In this document: piece by piece, positions 24,202-37,329 of the stretch | Position numbering within the stretch: the stretch's first letter is position 1 | How the letters are laid out: every line of letters starts with the position of its first letter | Source: Chrysopilus asiliformis | Lineage: Eukaryota; Arthropoda; Insecta; Diptera; Rhagionidae | NCBI GenBank assembly: GCA_964034945.1 | Contig: OZ035961.1 | Coordinates: forward strand, 12,163,001-12,227,000 | Length of the DNA: 64,000 nt | Reading direction: 5' to 3' | Notes under the pieces: model-generated | The model's database searches: none | The model's input: only the letters and a program-made list of their open reading frames with translations | What the model was told of the DNA's origin: nothing | Program-made: the position numbers and the translations under genes

Positions 24202-24670
24202 ACTAGCTTGCATACCCGTCATTGCCGGGTTAAGTTTTTTCAAATTTTTATTATTTTTTTTTGATGGTCTATGTTGGAGCTAAACTTCAGGCCAATCGGC
24301 TCGGTAGTTTCTCCGTGAAAGGGTAACATAGAGGAAGAGCTAAATTTCGAGACCACTTTACCCCCTCCCCTTACTCCTCCACCTCTCGGCCTACTTTTTA
24401 ATGGATCTATGTTGGGGCTGGACCACCAACGAACATCTATGCCAAATTTCAGGCCAATCGGTTCAGTAGTTTACCCGCGAAAGAGTATCATAGAGGGAAA
24501 ACTAAGTTTCGAAATCACTTTACCCCCTCCCCTTACTCCCCGCCATGACTATGTTGGAACCAGAACTACTACAGACACTCATATCAAATTTCAAGTAAAT
24601 CGGTTCAGCCGTTTTTGCGTGAAATAGGAACAGACAGACAGACACCAACTCATTTTTATATATTAGTATG
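24202..24670 (+). mobile_element. Non-LTR retrotransposon 3'-end fragment
   Basis: The segment opens with CACTAGCTTGCATACCCGTC and closes with AACAGACAGACAGACACC followed by TATATTAGTATGATT. Inside, two near-identical blocks contain 'aatttcaggccaatcgg', 'gtagttt' and 'accccctccccttactc'. Such tails with ccaatcggttcagccgttt are typical of dispersed RTE/CR1-like LINE ends in insects. No reverse transcriptase is present. A similar terminus lies reversed at 63933-63966. Confidence 0.6.
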
Positions 24671-26305
24671 ATTATTATCCACTATCTTTGACCGTTATCG
24701 AGATATTTTGATCAAAATTTAAAAAAAAAAATGAATTTCGCGAGTTGCCTGCCACCTAACGGTTTTTTTTCAGTCAAAGTCAGAATTAAAGGTAGGTACT
24801 AAAATTCTCTATATTTTTGCATTTTACCGTAAAACGATATCTTTTATCGATATCGAGGTATTTCAGATTTTGTAAAATCAAAATTTATATTTTCATATGA
24901 ACGAAAATTTTATTCGTCGGGTTCTAGTGTAAATTGGGCAGAAAGTCATGTGCTGTTCACACAAGATATTTTTACTGGAACATCTGGTGGAAAATTTTCC
25001 GGAAAGAAAGTTTATTTTAAAGTTTTATAAAATGTATCGAATTTGTATATCTAGACCAGAACGCAAGGTTTTCCCAATAAATAAAAATCAAGAAAAACGT
25101 TTTCGAACCAATATCTGCTTTTCCTTTTGTTGCTCTTTTATATTCTATCAAAATTGTTCACTGAAACATTTTTAAACAAAGTCAGCCTGAAAAACAGATC
25201 CAAGAACTTTAAAAGCCTTACGGTCACAATATTTATTTCAATTTGTTTGCACACCGGAAAGGTAAATCGAAGCCAACAGTTCAATCATGCACTGCAGAAC
25301 TATTAAATAGAAAATCTATTTGTTTGGGGGAAAAACGAAGTAAAACAACTCTATGTACACATTGGAAAATTCACCAGCTGCAGTAGAATATTTTCATTGG
25401 TTCAATTGTGCTCGCAGTTATATTATATTGTACATACTATCGTCTATGATTGTACCAATTCTGTACCTCAATTCGATGAAAATAAGGTCGGTGGGACAAT
25501 TCAAACTTTGCGATTCAAAGAACTCTACTTTTGTTGCACGTAGGTACCTACCTGAAAAGGACGATTGTGAATATAAATGGTCTTCGGGATGGAATGTAAT
25601 TGAATTTTAAAATAATAATTCCAAATAAAGTTTGCAAATTGAAATTGGTACCACGAATGTTGCATTGTAAATTGTGAGTTAAATTGAAAATTTCACTCTA
25701 TAGTGAGTGGTTGACATTTTGAAATTTTTATTAAAATCAAGCGGCAACATTGGGAACAATAAACTTGTATCCATTCATTTCCGATCGATCGTTTAACAGA
25801 TCTATAGTGTGATGAAAACTTCTGCTGGAAAATTGCAGACAAATTGATGAAGGAAAAAAGTGAAAAGGTGATTTTTTGGTAAATAAGTCTGGTGTTGTCT
25901 GAGTGGGAGTTTTCCTTTTTACGGTTGGAAATGCATTGAAAATTATTCTTTTTTAGAATTTCGCTAGAGTTTTCTGGTACTGAAAGCATTGTTAAAGAAA
26001 ACGGATATCGATTTTTTCCTTTGTGTTGTTGTAGTATGGGCTTAATAAGGTGCCCGCCACAGCAACATTTTTTTCAGTTTTGTAGAGTTTTTATGTAAGT
26101 TTTTTTTCTGAATGTTCCAGGAAGATTTTCTGAATTTTTGTTTCCAATTTTTTAAAGACGCTTCCTATACCAAGAATTTATACATTTTTTTGCAATAAAA
26201 CCGATATAAAAGTTGCTCTAAATTCTTCTCAATTAAAAATCAATGTTGAAAAAATAACAAAAAAAAAAAATCTGGAGCGATTGATCTTGTCCCACACGGC
26301 GGACA

Positions 26306-26363
26306 GATGACTGCAGCTGTATGTGAATTAAAGAGGGGTAATTCACATACAGCTGTAGTCATC
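26306..26363. repeat. 25-bp-arm hairpin
   Basis: The arms 26306-26330 and 26339-26363 are reverse complements with one mismatch, separated by AAGAGGGG. The sequence includes CAGCTGTATGTGAATTA. A run of GACAGACAGACG follows directly, so it may mark the edge of a retrotransposon tail, but no family could be assigned. Confidence 0.7.
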
Positions 26364-28579
26364 AAACAGACAGACAGACGTAATTATTTCAAAGAGACAG
26401 ACGTAATTATTTTTTGTGCAACCACAAGCAATATATCGCCAAAAACATAGCCTATAAGTATCATTTTTTTTACCACAGGCTTTTCGATTATTTTTAATGC
26501 TTTGTCCAGCAAACCCGAGATAATTCGAGCGTCGGATTTCCGTTGGTACTGTGTGTTCACCGTAAAGCTTTAGTATTGCAGAATACACGGATTAAAATTT
26601 AAAAAAAACTGTTATTTTTAAAAACTGAAAAAAGTTGTTTTTTGTATAAAAAAAAGGAACAATTTCCCATAAGAAAAAAAATTTACATATTTTTTTCATT
26701 TCAGAAATTTGTTATGGATACGTCACGCAAACATTCGTTTTATTCGAGGTCTCCAATTTCAGGGATTTTTATGTGGAATTTAAGAACGCCATCCAACTAG
26801 CGCAAACCCCCTCCCCTCTATAAGTTTGATGTATTTTGATGTGCCTCTTACCCATATTTAAAAATGACTCAATTTTTGCGTTTGTACACTCTATATGTCA
26901 GAAATTCTCACTTCGTTCTCCTTTAATGTCCAGCAGATTGTGCCATAAAATTTATGTTTGGTTAAGTACTCTAATCTTATTCTACGCCTTAGAAAGGGGC
27001 GGTTAATTTTGCCATGCGTTAAATCTATTTAGATCACTAATAATATAGTAATCCTAGCGTGTATTTAGAGACTTGGGGTGATATCTGTGTCCACACCAAA
27101 ACTAAATCTTATCGCATAGAAAATTTACTGAAAGTAATTGACACATAAAATAGGCTCAGAGCCACATCAAACTACCGAAATTAATTGACCTTTCAGTCAC
27201 TAACAAAATTGTCTTTCTATTTGGATAATATGGAAGAAAATTTGGTGTGGGGGGTGGTTATAGGATGAATAGTGTGATTGGGTGTGACTTGGAAAATGCT
27301 ACTTTATGGGATAGAAATAGGATATAGGAATAGATATGACTGAGAGATGACCATTGGCAGTGTCCACTCAAAAAATAAACGACCCTTTATTGGCGGTTTG
27401 CTGATAAATGATCCAACATTTGTTGTATTAAGACATTAACCTTATGGACATGAACAAGGACGTCGACGACAGCGTGACGAGACACATCGTTTCTCTCTTC
27501 AAATGGGATTGGCGGACAAATTCTATGGATGTAACTTTCGCACTCCCCTCCGTGGAGGGATGTTTTCTTCTACTTCGAATCGAAATTTAATGATTTATGA
27601 AATATAACTTTTTAAGACTACAAGAAACGCAATCACATCATTAGAGGAACGTTAATCAATTTTGTCAATTGAATTCACGAAACATCTTATAGTGTTTCGC
27701 TTGGCTTGGTGTACGAAATTTATTGATTAACCTCGAGTGGTTCAAGATTATAATCATTAATTGACCTCTGGTTACGACATCTTATTAGAGACACCACTTT
27801 GTGATTCAATTTCTTTCGCACTTCAGCATAAGAAGTTGTCATTCGAAGTGAGACTTTTTTTAGAGCCCAGCAAACCAAATTAGCAGAAATTTTCTTGAGC
27901 ATGTTAAATGTTAAATATATTTCAAAAACTATTGTATTCATGACGGAGACCGGCTCGAGAAGAACTTTACCTGTGATATACAATTGGTGATTGTTTTTTT
28001 CGATTTTTGTCTAAAAAATTTGTTGTTTCATTCCGTTTCAGCCATTATTCTTAACCCTTCCCCGCAATCTCCACCCCTTTGCACGACATTTTCACTCATT
28101 TTTTTCGCATTGAATTTGAACGAAAATAAATATGGCCACCCTACTAATTTTGGATAAATTCTGTGCAGGATTCAGAGTTCTTATATCCAATATGTTGTCA
28201 TAACCGACCTTGTATTAGTGCAAACAAGGTGCGCCGGAAAACCTTTCGAAAACTCAAACCAAAAATAATTTTGGTATATTTTATGCAAAGAAATGTATAT
28301 GCTGGGGATTAACATCACATATGCGAATAGTATTTCATTGCCTAATCATGATGTTCAAGTGAAAAGGGGAGAATTGCAGTTTATTTATAATGCAGCACTG
28401 CCATTGCAGCTAATTTATAGTATAATCAGATTTGCTTAACAATGATAAATGCATAATGCACTTCTTCATTAATGTAGCTGTCAACGTGTTATATGACACA
28501 ATAATTGCATTTAATTCATGAATTTATATGCTGTACGAAATGAATCCCATAAATTATTTATGAATTTCTCTTTTTGCAG

Positions 28580-28692
28580 GGGACCATTCTCTATTGTTAG
28601 ACGATGCATCCACAGGGAATCAAATCAACAGTTTGCCGTGAAAATTGTCGACGTGGCAAAGTTCACGGCCAGTCCAGGCCTAAGTACAGCCG
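28580..28692 (+). CDS. CASK: CASK exon (kinase N-lobe: P-loop end to beta-3)
   Basis: This exon of the CASK/Caki scaffold covers the kinase N-lobe. It follows a ctctttttgcag acceptor and ends at a gccg|gtaagt donor. Translation gives [20 protein letters not shown] and then [17 protein letters not shown], matching fly CASK essentially residue for residue as I remember it. It contains the end of the glycine-rich loop and the beta-3 lysine (FAVK) that contacts ATP. The exon enters at the third base of a Lys codon and leaves after one base of an Asp codon, which the next exon completes. CASK is a MAGUK that joins neurexin/syndecan-type receptors, Mint/X11 and Lin-7 at synapses and epithelial junctions. 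The preceding exon is not in the window. Confidence 0.97.
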
Positions 28693-29286
28693 GTAAGTAG
28701 AATTTAAGTGTTAAAAAAAATATCTTTTAGATACTTCTCCTTAAAAGCAATTAGGAGAGGATAATGAAAATTATGAGGTATAAAATCCTTTCAATCTATA
28801 CTACCAACTAATGCGGTTAAATTGCAAGAAATTTTCATTTTATTCCCAAATGGAAACCACAGATTCCTCCTTTCATAGTTTCATCCTTCCCCCATCCTAA
28901 TCCTGTTTTGTGCCATTAAAACAGAAACTAGAAATATTCTCAGGGGCTATCATGGTATCGCATTCAATTTAATTAGGCACGGCATTTACATTGGATTACG
29001 TGGTATGCTTATCGTAATTTGCAAGCTTTTCGAGTGTGGTTCAAGATTACCTGATACTAATTATTTCGATCACACCTGACAGAGTACTTGGGGAAGTAAA
29101 ATGCCTACGGGAATTATTTTGTTGAGCTGAAAAATCCTGTATAAAATCGGTTCGGTAAATTAAGTTTATTTGGGATTGTTTTGAATTTAACTCTGTTGGT
29201 CAATAGAATTTTAGAAATTTAAAAAAAAAAGTTTTAATTTTTACACTTTGACTCTTAATTATTGACTATCAGTAGTCAGACTAGTT

Positions 29287-29550
29287 TTCAACGTTTGTTA
29301 TGTCCCCGGGCTAATTTTTGAAAACCCAGCAGGTTCAAAAATTAGCACGGGGGCATAAAAATTGTCGAAAACTGTATGGGAAAATCATTGCGTCTATGAT
29401 GGCCGCTGACCAGCTCCTGCAGTTCCCTGCCCAAAAAGAGCTAGTGTCCATGAAACTAGAGCAAATTACAACACCTTTCCAAGTTGCCGTACAACGAATG
29501 TGAAACCCAAACTGGTTCAAAAGTTAGCCCGGAGCGTAAAAAACGTTGAA
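29287..29550. mobile_element. MITE-like element, TTCAACGTTT termini
   Basis: TTCAACGTTT near the left end pairs with AAACGTTGAA on the right. Inside these, 'cccgggctaatttttgaa' pairs with 'ttcaaaagttagcccgg'. The left half contains a further copy of the motif (ggttcaaaaattagcacggg), making an extra hairpin. The middle is relatively GC-rich and open in two frames (61 codons on each strand), which I take as coincidence of symmetry. No target duplication is seen. Confidence 0.55.
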
Positions 29551-31189
29551 TCCTGCATGGTTCTTTAGACAAAATTCGACACTGTGCACCGGCAAACCAT
29601 CCTTTTCTCTAAAAAAAAGTGCTTTTTTTATGGATAGCTCCCAACTTGGATTTTTAGACCCAGAGAAAAAAAATCAAGACCCGTATAAAACTTTGCGCGC
29701 CCAAAAATTTTAAGAGCTTTGTTGGAGAATTTTTCATACACCTTTTTGGAGAAAATTCAAAAGACCTTTTCAATAATCTTGTAGAGTGGGGCTCGATTTC
29801 TGAAGGTTACTGGGGTCGGGAAGACCTTAAAATTTCGATTTCTCAACGATTCGATCTTTTCTTTTCTGAGATATTTCACATAAAATATCAATTCTAAAAC
29901 ATTTTTAATTTGAATATCCTTACAAAATTTTTTTGTGGATATTTGACTTGTATTTACCCTGGAAATATGACAGCCCAATCTTTAACTTTTTTTTCGTTAA
30001 CGGCCTAAGAGCCATTTGTCAAATATATCGCCACTCATGTCATACCGAAGGATGATAACCAAAATGAAAAATTGATAGACAGCAACGATGCTTTTCCCCG
30101 TTTATTTTATGACATAAGCAAAGCCTTATCAAGCAATATCTGTTATGGTCAACAATAGGCGGCTTCTCAAAAAACTTTCGTAACTCTTATCCATACACAT
30201 ACATACATATTATAGTACAGATTAATATCTATATATAAAAATATCCTTTTTTTTTCGTACATTTCCCTTGAAGCCTTGACGATGCTCGCTACAAATAATG
30301 AATATGTTGACATAGTTTTTTTATTATTCACTTTTGTTGCCTGTGGGAAGAATTGTACGAGTTCCTGGTATGAAGGAGTGTCACTGTAAATATTTTTACT
30401 TCCTTGGGGTGAATTTTTTCCTTCCCCCCTACGACATAAAGATATCAAAAGAATGAGGAATAAATATAAAATGAAGCACCACCATCACCATACAATGAAG
30501 ATGTGAAGACAATGCCATACAATGACGATGTGAATCCTTTTGAAATCACTGACATTTTTAACAAAACAAAATTAGACACACATTAAAATTCTCCTTCTTA
30601 ACCTCATTTATCATAATAAGACGCATTGGCCTCCATCTTCCTCATACGTTGACCCTCACCTTTGTTCCGCATAAGTTTTGAACCTTTTTGAACTTATCCA
30701 TCCTTGTTTCGGCAAAAAAAAATTTTTTTGATGGAAAACTTTTCCAAATAACTACAATTGTGTGTTTGCCTTTGCCCTCGTCGGACCTATCACATGCTAA
30801 TTTATGAAATCGCAAAGTTTCAAGTGTTCAGGCAGCCATTAACGGAGCGAGAATGTTGAATTTTCATTGTTTTTATTATTAGAGTCAACATTAAATTTTA
30901 TGTTGAGAAAGTTTTCGGTGGAATGCACTCCAACCTTTTATACAGTATGGTGGCAAGCATTAATTTCATGCTATTAACATATTATTTATCACGTGGAGAT
31001 GTGAAAATAGTCGGGAAGCATGAATGTTTTTCTGGTTGAATTAGGTTACATGGAAAGTGATCATATATGTTTTGCGAAGTTCGTATGAAAATGTTGAGTA
31101 TAAAGTTGCAGAACTAGCAAGAAATATAGGAAAAAGTACAATTTCCAATGGCCAGTCGTCAAATACTCTATATGATGACAGACAAAATG

Positions 31190-31500
31190 CTTATTTCAAA
31201 AAATTCGTTTGTATAGGATAGGGAGAAAGAAAGAGTGATCCGATTGGATTTTGATGTATGGAACGGTTATGTAAAATCATATTCTAAACACATTTTGTCT
31301 TTAAAAATTTTTGAGTACGACTCACCGTTTTCGAGAAAATATGAAAAAAAACTCAATTTGAATGGGGGAGGGGGGAAGCAGTGGTCTGATTGGATTTTGG
31401 TGTATGGATAAATTTTGTAAAATCCTATTCTAAACACTTTTTACTTGTATATATTTTTCAATATGACTCACCGTTTTCGAGAAAATTACAAAAAACTGTT
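31190..31500. repeat. Two-copy imperfect tandem duplication, ~145 bp
   Basis: Blocks from about 31235 and 31380 share 'ctgattggattttg.tgtatgg', 'gtaaaatc.tattctaaacac' and 'gactcaccgttttcgagaaaat' in the same order. They differ by roughly one base in six, so the duplication is old. It is non-coding. Confidence 0.7.
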
Positions 31501-33266
31501 CAAGTTACGTATTCAAAAAGGTTTCTGTAGCTTATCCTCTACGTTAAAAATAAACCCCAACGAAAAATCAAAACTTAATAAAGAACTTTCAAACCCATGA
31601 AATGTCAAAAAATCCTTCATTATTTTCTTTTGCGCCCAACAGGTATTTGATGCATTTCGTCTAAAATTTGCACGTTGCCACTCGGTGTGGTGCTTGTCTG
31701 GCAAATATGAGAAATTTTCGTAATTTTGCCAAGTGTTTTCTTGCCAGAACATTAGACACCAACATGAGCAGCGGCAGCCAACCAACCAGGAAAACTACCA
31801 AATATCCTTTTTTTTTTTGCTGTATTTTAGCTGTCATGTCAGAATTTATCCTGCTAGTATCCATTCACGATGACAAGTTTTATGTGGCTGCTGCATTGCA
31901 GTGCTGCGGGCTTCCGTGTCGATGATCCTCATGTCTTGTTTAGCTTTTCGGCTCCAAATTTAACGTACGAGTCACTGGTTTCGGTCTTCACGACTAGCAT
32001 AACTCATAACAAGAAAGTAAAACTTTTCTATTATTTTTATTCTATTTTTATCCACGAACACTTCCCGTATTTTGCTTCATAAGCTCGCCTTTGGAAAATA
32101 AATAATAAGGAAAATTAAAACTTTGTAAGAAAATTTCACATCACTTAATGTTTGTGCATTAATTATGCCAGACCCAATTAAAGGCATACCAGCATATCGC
32201 ATACTTTTCATATCCTTCTAGAGTTCCTCCTCATATCGGGCCCAGTTTGGTTTTCCTGCCTTAGCTGACTTCGTGCAGCTTAAACGCTTTTGGCAGGATA
32301 TCTTCATTTTCCTTTGCTCAAACTTATCGCACGAAATGAAATTATCATGTTTAGACTAGCAATATATCAGGATAAAATGGCTTTATGTTTTATGATGATG
32401 GTGGCGGCAATGAAGCCCTTTTTTCCGAAAATTGCTTAAGTAAATGTACCGAATTCCATATAAAGATATGAAAATTGTATGAATTTATTTTTCACCAATC
32501 CTGGCGTAAATGTAAAACACTCAGCATAGAATGTGCTTAACCATGAGCGCAAAATTAAATTGCAGGCGTAAAATCCTTATACCAATCTTAATTTTCTTGT
32601 TTCAAATTCGTTGGGAAAAATTCGTTTCGTTTACTTTCGCATAATGTATTCAAAAGTAAATTAAAATTCAAAAATTTCCACTTGCGTTTAATGAGCAAAT
32701 TTGAATGCGTTAACATATCCTTAGGAAGTTATCAAAGTGAGAAATTAATTTTTCAGCTTGGAATTTTAAAGTTAGACAAAGTTTTAGACTTCAAAGAATT
32801 TTATTTGAATATTTTAGTATAGTTGTGAGGACAGAGAAGAAATATCTATAAAATTTTCCAAAGCCAAATGGAATAAATGTGTGTTACCATGGGTTCATTT
32901 GTTAATTATTATGCCTATAGAATAAATGTTTTTATTATTTTTTCTTGGAATTACTTTTTTTTCTTCTTCTTAACATTATATCCCAAAGTCCAAAAAGACT
33001 TCATCAAAAGTAAGGTTAAAGCCTTTATTTTTCTACGCTGCGGTACTTCAAAATTAGGCGTGTTTTTTTAATACTCTAGAGCTATGAAGAACGACGTGCT
33101 CCCATACAAACCGTTGGCGCGTTTATTATCGAGTCTGGCATCGCAAGAAAAAAGGAAATTCTTAAGAAATTTGATGAGGCAATGTCAAAATTAAAACTTC
33201 AGCTGGGTTCTCTTTGACAGTTGGCTATAAGATTCAAAATAAATTGAGATTCAAGTTAAACTTTAA

Positions 33267-33472
33267 TACATTGACTGCCATGGCTAACATTTTTGATAGC
33301 CAGTGATGGTTCCCTGTATCCATATCTATTGTATTTAATAGCCAGTGATATTTGCCTGGGGGTCATGGTTTGTAAAAACTATAGAAATATATGTTGAAAA
33401 CAGCACAATACACAAAGAAAATGTTTTGGCATTTTTTCAAACATTTGCAAAATTGGTTGGGCAGTCAACGTG
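33267..33472. mobile_element. 206-bp piggyBac-like MITE, TTAA-flanked
   Basis: The ends TACATTGACTGCC and GGCAGTCAACGTG are imperfect inverted repeats, each bordered by TTAA (33263-33266 and 33473-33476). Inside, 'tagccagtgat' occurs twice 51 bp apart. It resembles the elements at 16093 and 57613 by its (C/T)AC…TGACTGCC terminus and its target site. Confidence 0.65.
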
Positions 33473-33784
33473 TTAAATTGATTGTAGCAAATCGCGATTT
33501 ACTCCGAAACTACACATTTGCGGTAATCTTATGTATGGCAATGGTTAGAGACAATACAATTTCCTACATTTTGGTCTTTCACTAGAACTGCATATCCCAA
33601 GCCGTTATCAAGATATACGGATCTTTAAAACAAATCAGTTTTAGCGATTATCTCGTAAAAAAAGTTCTTTGCTGGTTGTATGTACGCGATAAATTAATGA
33701 AAATGGCATTAAATTTTTAAGGATTACCAGAAGTTCGGTATTGTAAATAGAGTCAAGTTCACAAATTTTTAGTTACCTAATGCG

Positions 33785-34322
33785 GCGGTCACACGACGCT
33801 GTTTTACCAGCGCTAGTGGCTGTTTGGTTGTTAGCAGCCGTTTCAGCAGCACCGTGTGAACCCTAGTGCGTTGCTACTACCAGCAGCAGCATGATGATTT
33901 TAGCAGCGCTAGTGAAGTAGAGACCGTTCAACTTTGCCAGCGCTACTAGGGATCACGTGACCCTGTCACATGGTTTCTGAGCTGTCAAAAGTCTGATAAG
34001 TGGTAAAGTTTGTTTATTGTAAGTTGTTATTTTACGTTTATTTATTTAAATTTGTGTGTTACGTTTATTATTTAAAAAAATCTCCCAGATTCAAATGTCA
34101 AACCACTGTTTTGCTACTTGCCAGCGCTACTAAAGTGTAAATCGTGTGAACCCTCTCAGTACACTGGCTGCTGTTGCTACTTGCCAGCGCTACTAACCAA
34201 CACCAGCCAGCGGCTGGCAAAACAGTGTCGTGTGACCGCTGGCTGCTGGTGCCATGTTGGTTAGTAGCGCTGGCAAGTAGCAACAGCAGCCAGCGGCTGG
34301 CAAAACAGCGTCGCGTGACCGC
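33785..34322. mobile_element. 538-bp fold-back / MITE element, GCGGTCAC termini
   Basis: The left end GCGGTCACACGACGCTGTTT and right end AAACAGCGTCGCGTGACCGC are inverted repeats. A second right terminus (…GTCGTGTGACCGC, ending at 34239) sits 83 bp inside. Arms 34166-34202 and 34255-34291 are 37-bp reverse complements containing TTGCCAGCGCTACTAACC. The strand would fold into several stems. GC content is far above the intron average. No transposase and no clear target duplication are seen. Confidence 0.75.
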
Positions 34323-35307
34323 GGTATAGAAAATTTAACAATTTTTGGACCCGCAATTAAATCGGCATGGAGCGGGGAAAGATGGGAAGAGCAAATTAAT
34401 AGTAATGCGTTCTATAAAATACGTTAAACATTTAAGAATCAAGATTTTAGCTCAATCGGTTGAGTAGTTTTCGAGTCAAAGGTTTTAAAAGCCGATTCCG
34501 GGTAAAATTTCGAAAAAACCAAAAATCAGGTAGTCGATAGTAATTATTCATGTAATGAAACCGATTGTAACGACAAGGTTCGATTTAGTATTTTAAAGAC
34601 CGAGTTAGTTTAAAAAAAACTCATCCCTCTTGAAAAATGTCTTTTTCTAAACCCAAGCATTAACCGTCAATGGGAGAAGGTATCGGTCAATCTTTTAAGA
34701 TCGACTTGAATGAACACCACTCTGAAAAGTTAGTTGCATCGATTGTACCTAATTTTATTGACAACGATTTCCATTTTTATTGAATTTTTAAACATGCTTT
34801 TGTATATATTGTCATCATTTATTCCAACTTTCCCTGTTTTTTATCCTCAAGAACACGCCGAATTTCTAAGAATTCAAGTTCGTTCGTTATTTTCAAACTG
34901 CTAAGAGCTGTTCTACTTTGTCTAGTTTTCTCTTTTTTCGTAACGATTTAGTGTTTTGCCCATCTATTCCAGAAGAAAAATCTAATTAAGCAAAGTTTGT
35001 CATTTGGACGAAAAACTTTGCTAAAACTTAAGTGTTTCGCCACCACAAAAACATACTTGAGAGAACATCAGTATATCAGGGCATGTTTGTAATAGAAAAG
35101 TTTCTATTCATTATCCCATCTATTATATCCCCTTTCTTAAATACGGGGCAACTTCCTAATACAAGTTTTTTATTTTATTTATTTGTTAGTTGGTTGAAGT
35201 GCTTGAAAACTATTTCTCAACTTAATTTTTATTATCAATTTAAATGTTTAAAGTTAAAGTTTGTTTGGTGTCATCCTTTTTTTCAACTGTTTTTTTATGT
35301 TTTCCAG

Positions 35308-35413
35308 ATTTAAAACGCGAAGCGACAATTTGTCACATGCTCAAGCATCCACACATCGTAGAACTTCTGGAAACGTATAGCTCCGAAGGAATGCTTTACA
35401 TGGTTTTCGAATT
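35308..35413 (+). CDS. CASK: CASK exon (alpha-C helix to hinge)
   Basis: The acceptor tgttttccag precedes ATTTAAAACGCG, and the donor is gaatt|gtaagt. With one base carried over from the previous exon it reads (D)[20 protein letters not shown], then [14 protein letters not shown], and ends with two bases of the next codon. It contains the alpha-C glutamate (in LKRE) and strands beta-4 and beta-5, ending at the hinge between kinase lobes. The sequence is close to identical to fly CASK. The two dangling bases (TT) give Phe when joined to the exon at 44489, or Leu if the candidate cassette exon at 42289 is included. Confidence 0.97.
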
Positions 35414-37329
35414 GTAAGTATAAGTTTTCATGCTTGAGTTAGTAATGTTTGTGCTTACAAATAAGCTTGATTCTGGGTGCATAAATTTCAAATCAGACTC
35501 TATCAGACTTTTGCTTGCAAAAAGAAGTTATCTTGAATAAGTTAACTTCGCCGCGGTAGAAAGTTTGATGTCGCATAGAAACATCAGCAAATATCTTTAA
35601 GGAGTTTCATTAAATTATTGAGGAAAACTTTTACAGCTATTCCGATTCGTTGGAGCGCATATACTCCTGTTGGGATTTAAGTGAGGGAGGCTTTTGCAAA
35701 TAACTTAAATATATTTGATTAAGAGTTAAGGATGGCTTGATCTGTGCCTTCTTAGTTACATTTAAAGTCAAGGGCGATGGAAAAGCTTTGCTTTTTTATA
35801 TTCTTCATCGCATTTACTTATATTGCGTATTAACTTCCTTTTCTGGTGTTTTTAACTTACATAACCAGTCTTCATTACGATATGGCATGTTCCTGTAGCT
35901 TTTAATAGGTCTGAAACATGTTCCGAACTTGATCTTTTTTCTAGCTCTATAACACATAAAAAAATCCCGACTTCATCTACTTATTTTGATTTGATTCCGA
36001 GAAAAGCTGAAATCGACCAAAAGTAGTAGGAGGCCGACAAGGAGATTTTTCTTCGATTTTTTTTTCGTTTGACGAGCGTTGTTATCCCGCAATTCAATTA
36101 CTTACAAAAGCCAAGAGATGCTATGGTGAAAAAGTCGAAACTCTTCCACGTTGTCTGGGATTATTATAATGACTTTTGGGAATTCTTGTTGCAAGGATAT
36201 GGAAATGGTTATAGTATAGTTAGTTGATTATATCCCGCCAACGTTCTTCAAACTCCCTTCTTTTGTTATCTTTTAAATGTGTTTTTTTTTAGCCAGACAA
36301 CTGATCCCTATTTTTGTTGGTGTTCTCGTTACCATTTAGAGTTCAGTTTCCTCGGAGATTTTTCCACCAGTTTCAACAGTGTTCAAAAATCGTGTATTCG
36401 TGTTCCAAAAGCTATGTTAAATTTGCAATTCAGACATTCTGTTACAATTACTGAGTATAATTTATCCTTTTCGATGGTGAATATTAAAAGAGCGGTGGCA
36501 CTTTAATGCATACAAATTTTTACAACGGGTCCCCGAATAATTTGCAACACATAAATTTTATAGGAAAATTCGATATTTTTTGGAGAAAACTCTTTTAATG
36601 GTTTCATTAAATTTTTAGATTTGTGGTGACGTTTTTAATTTAAAACATCCGAAAAGCTACAATTGCAAAGCGCCAATCGAGGACAGATGAAATTTTCGTA
36701 TCAAAAACATCAGGAAAACTACGATTGCCAGGCAATCGTCAAACACCAAATATGGCACAATTCTAAAATTTTAAATACAGGCAAAGTTCGATTTATGCAC
36801 AAGGTAAAATTTAAGCTTTGCACAAATCGCGAGATTGCAACAATCGATTGTCCCAAAAGATATATGCTTGAAAAACATTTCTACGCATGTAATGGATTTT
36901 AAAAAAAAAAAATATCACAAGCCTGTCCGTCTGTCTATCTTTCCGTCAGTCCGTATGCCTGTCCGACGCGACGGACGGACAGACGGATAGACAGATGGAC
37001 ACACAGACAGGCGAAGAATCCATCGTCAAAATGAATTTGATTTAAGTTGATTGTTTAAACATAACAAAAGCTATAATTGCCAATCTGGCAATTATGGAAA
37101 ATCCGTATGGTGATATTGGTATCAAAATTCGAACAGTTGTACCAAAACTCCACTTTGAGTCAAACTCCACTTTGAGTCAATGTATGGGAGTTTTATGTAG
37201 ATTCTAAATCAGTTTTGTTCTTGTACTTTTTTTTTTTCATTCGTATGGGGGGTACACTCCTAATGGTCCATTTTTGTCCCTGAACGAACTTAGCCTCGCA
37301 TTTTACAAAAAACGGATCTGCGCAAAATT

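Larger units (their letters stand above)
1..28579 (+). other. Probable 5' intron of CASK (at least 28.6 kb), TE-rich
   Basis: The first CASK exon seen starts in mid-codon after a tttttgcag acceptor, so at least one coding exon lies upstream. I found no sequence encoding the expected N-terminus (…YELCEVIGK) here, so this whole stretch is read as intron. Repeats and elements inside it are listed separately. I recognise nothing in these parts: 301-790, 1061-6778, 7270-8097, 8257-10259 apart from one hairpin, 11300-15497 apart from one unexplained ORF, 15638-16092, 16240-16781, 17342-19914, 20809-22727 and 24671-28579 apart from one hairpin. An undetected short first exon or promoter in this interval cannot be excluded. 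Confidence 0.6.
28693..35307 (+). other. CASK intron, 6.6 kb
   Basis: The intron has a GTAAGT donor and a tgttttccag acceptor. It holds a MITE-like repeat (29287-29550), an imperfect 145-bp duplication (31190-31500), a TTAA MITE (33267-33472), the old repeat that acts as the empty site (about 33530-33640) and a fold-back element (33785-34322). Elsewhere I see AT-rich unique sequence with no recognisable gene. The open frames of 60-93 codons in it lack any domain or splice support. Confidence 0.9.

Noticed and set aside
36925..37010. Short CRISPR-like repeats (GACGGACAGACGG in both directions)
   Set aside because: The units are continuous simple repeats with no spacers, in an animal genome.
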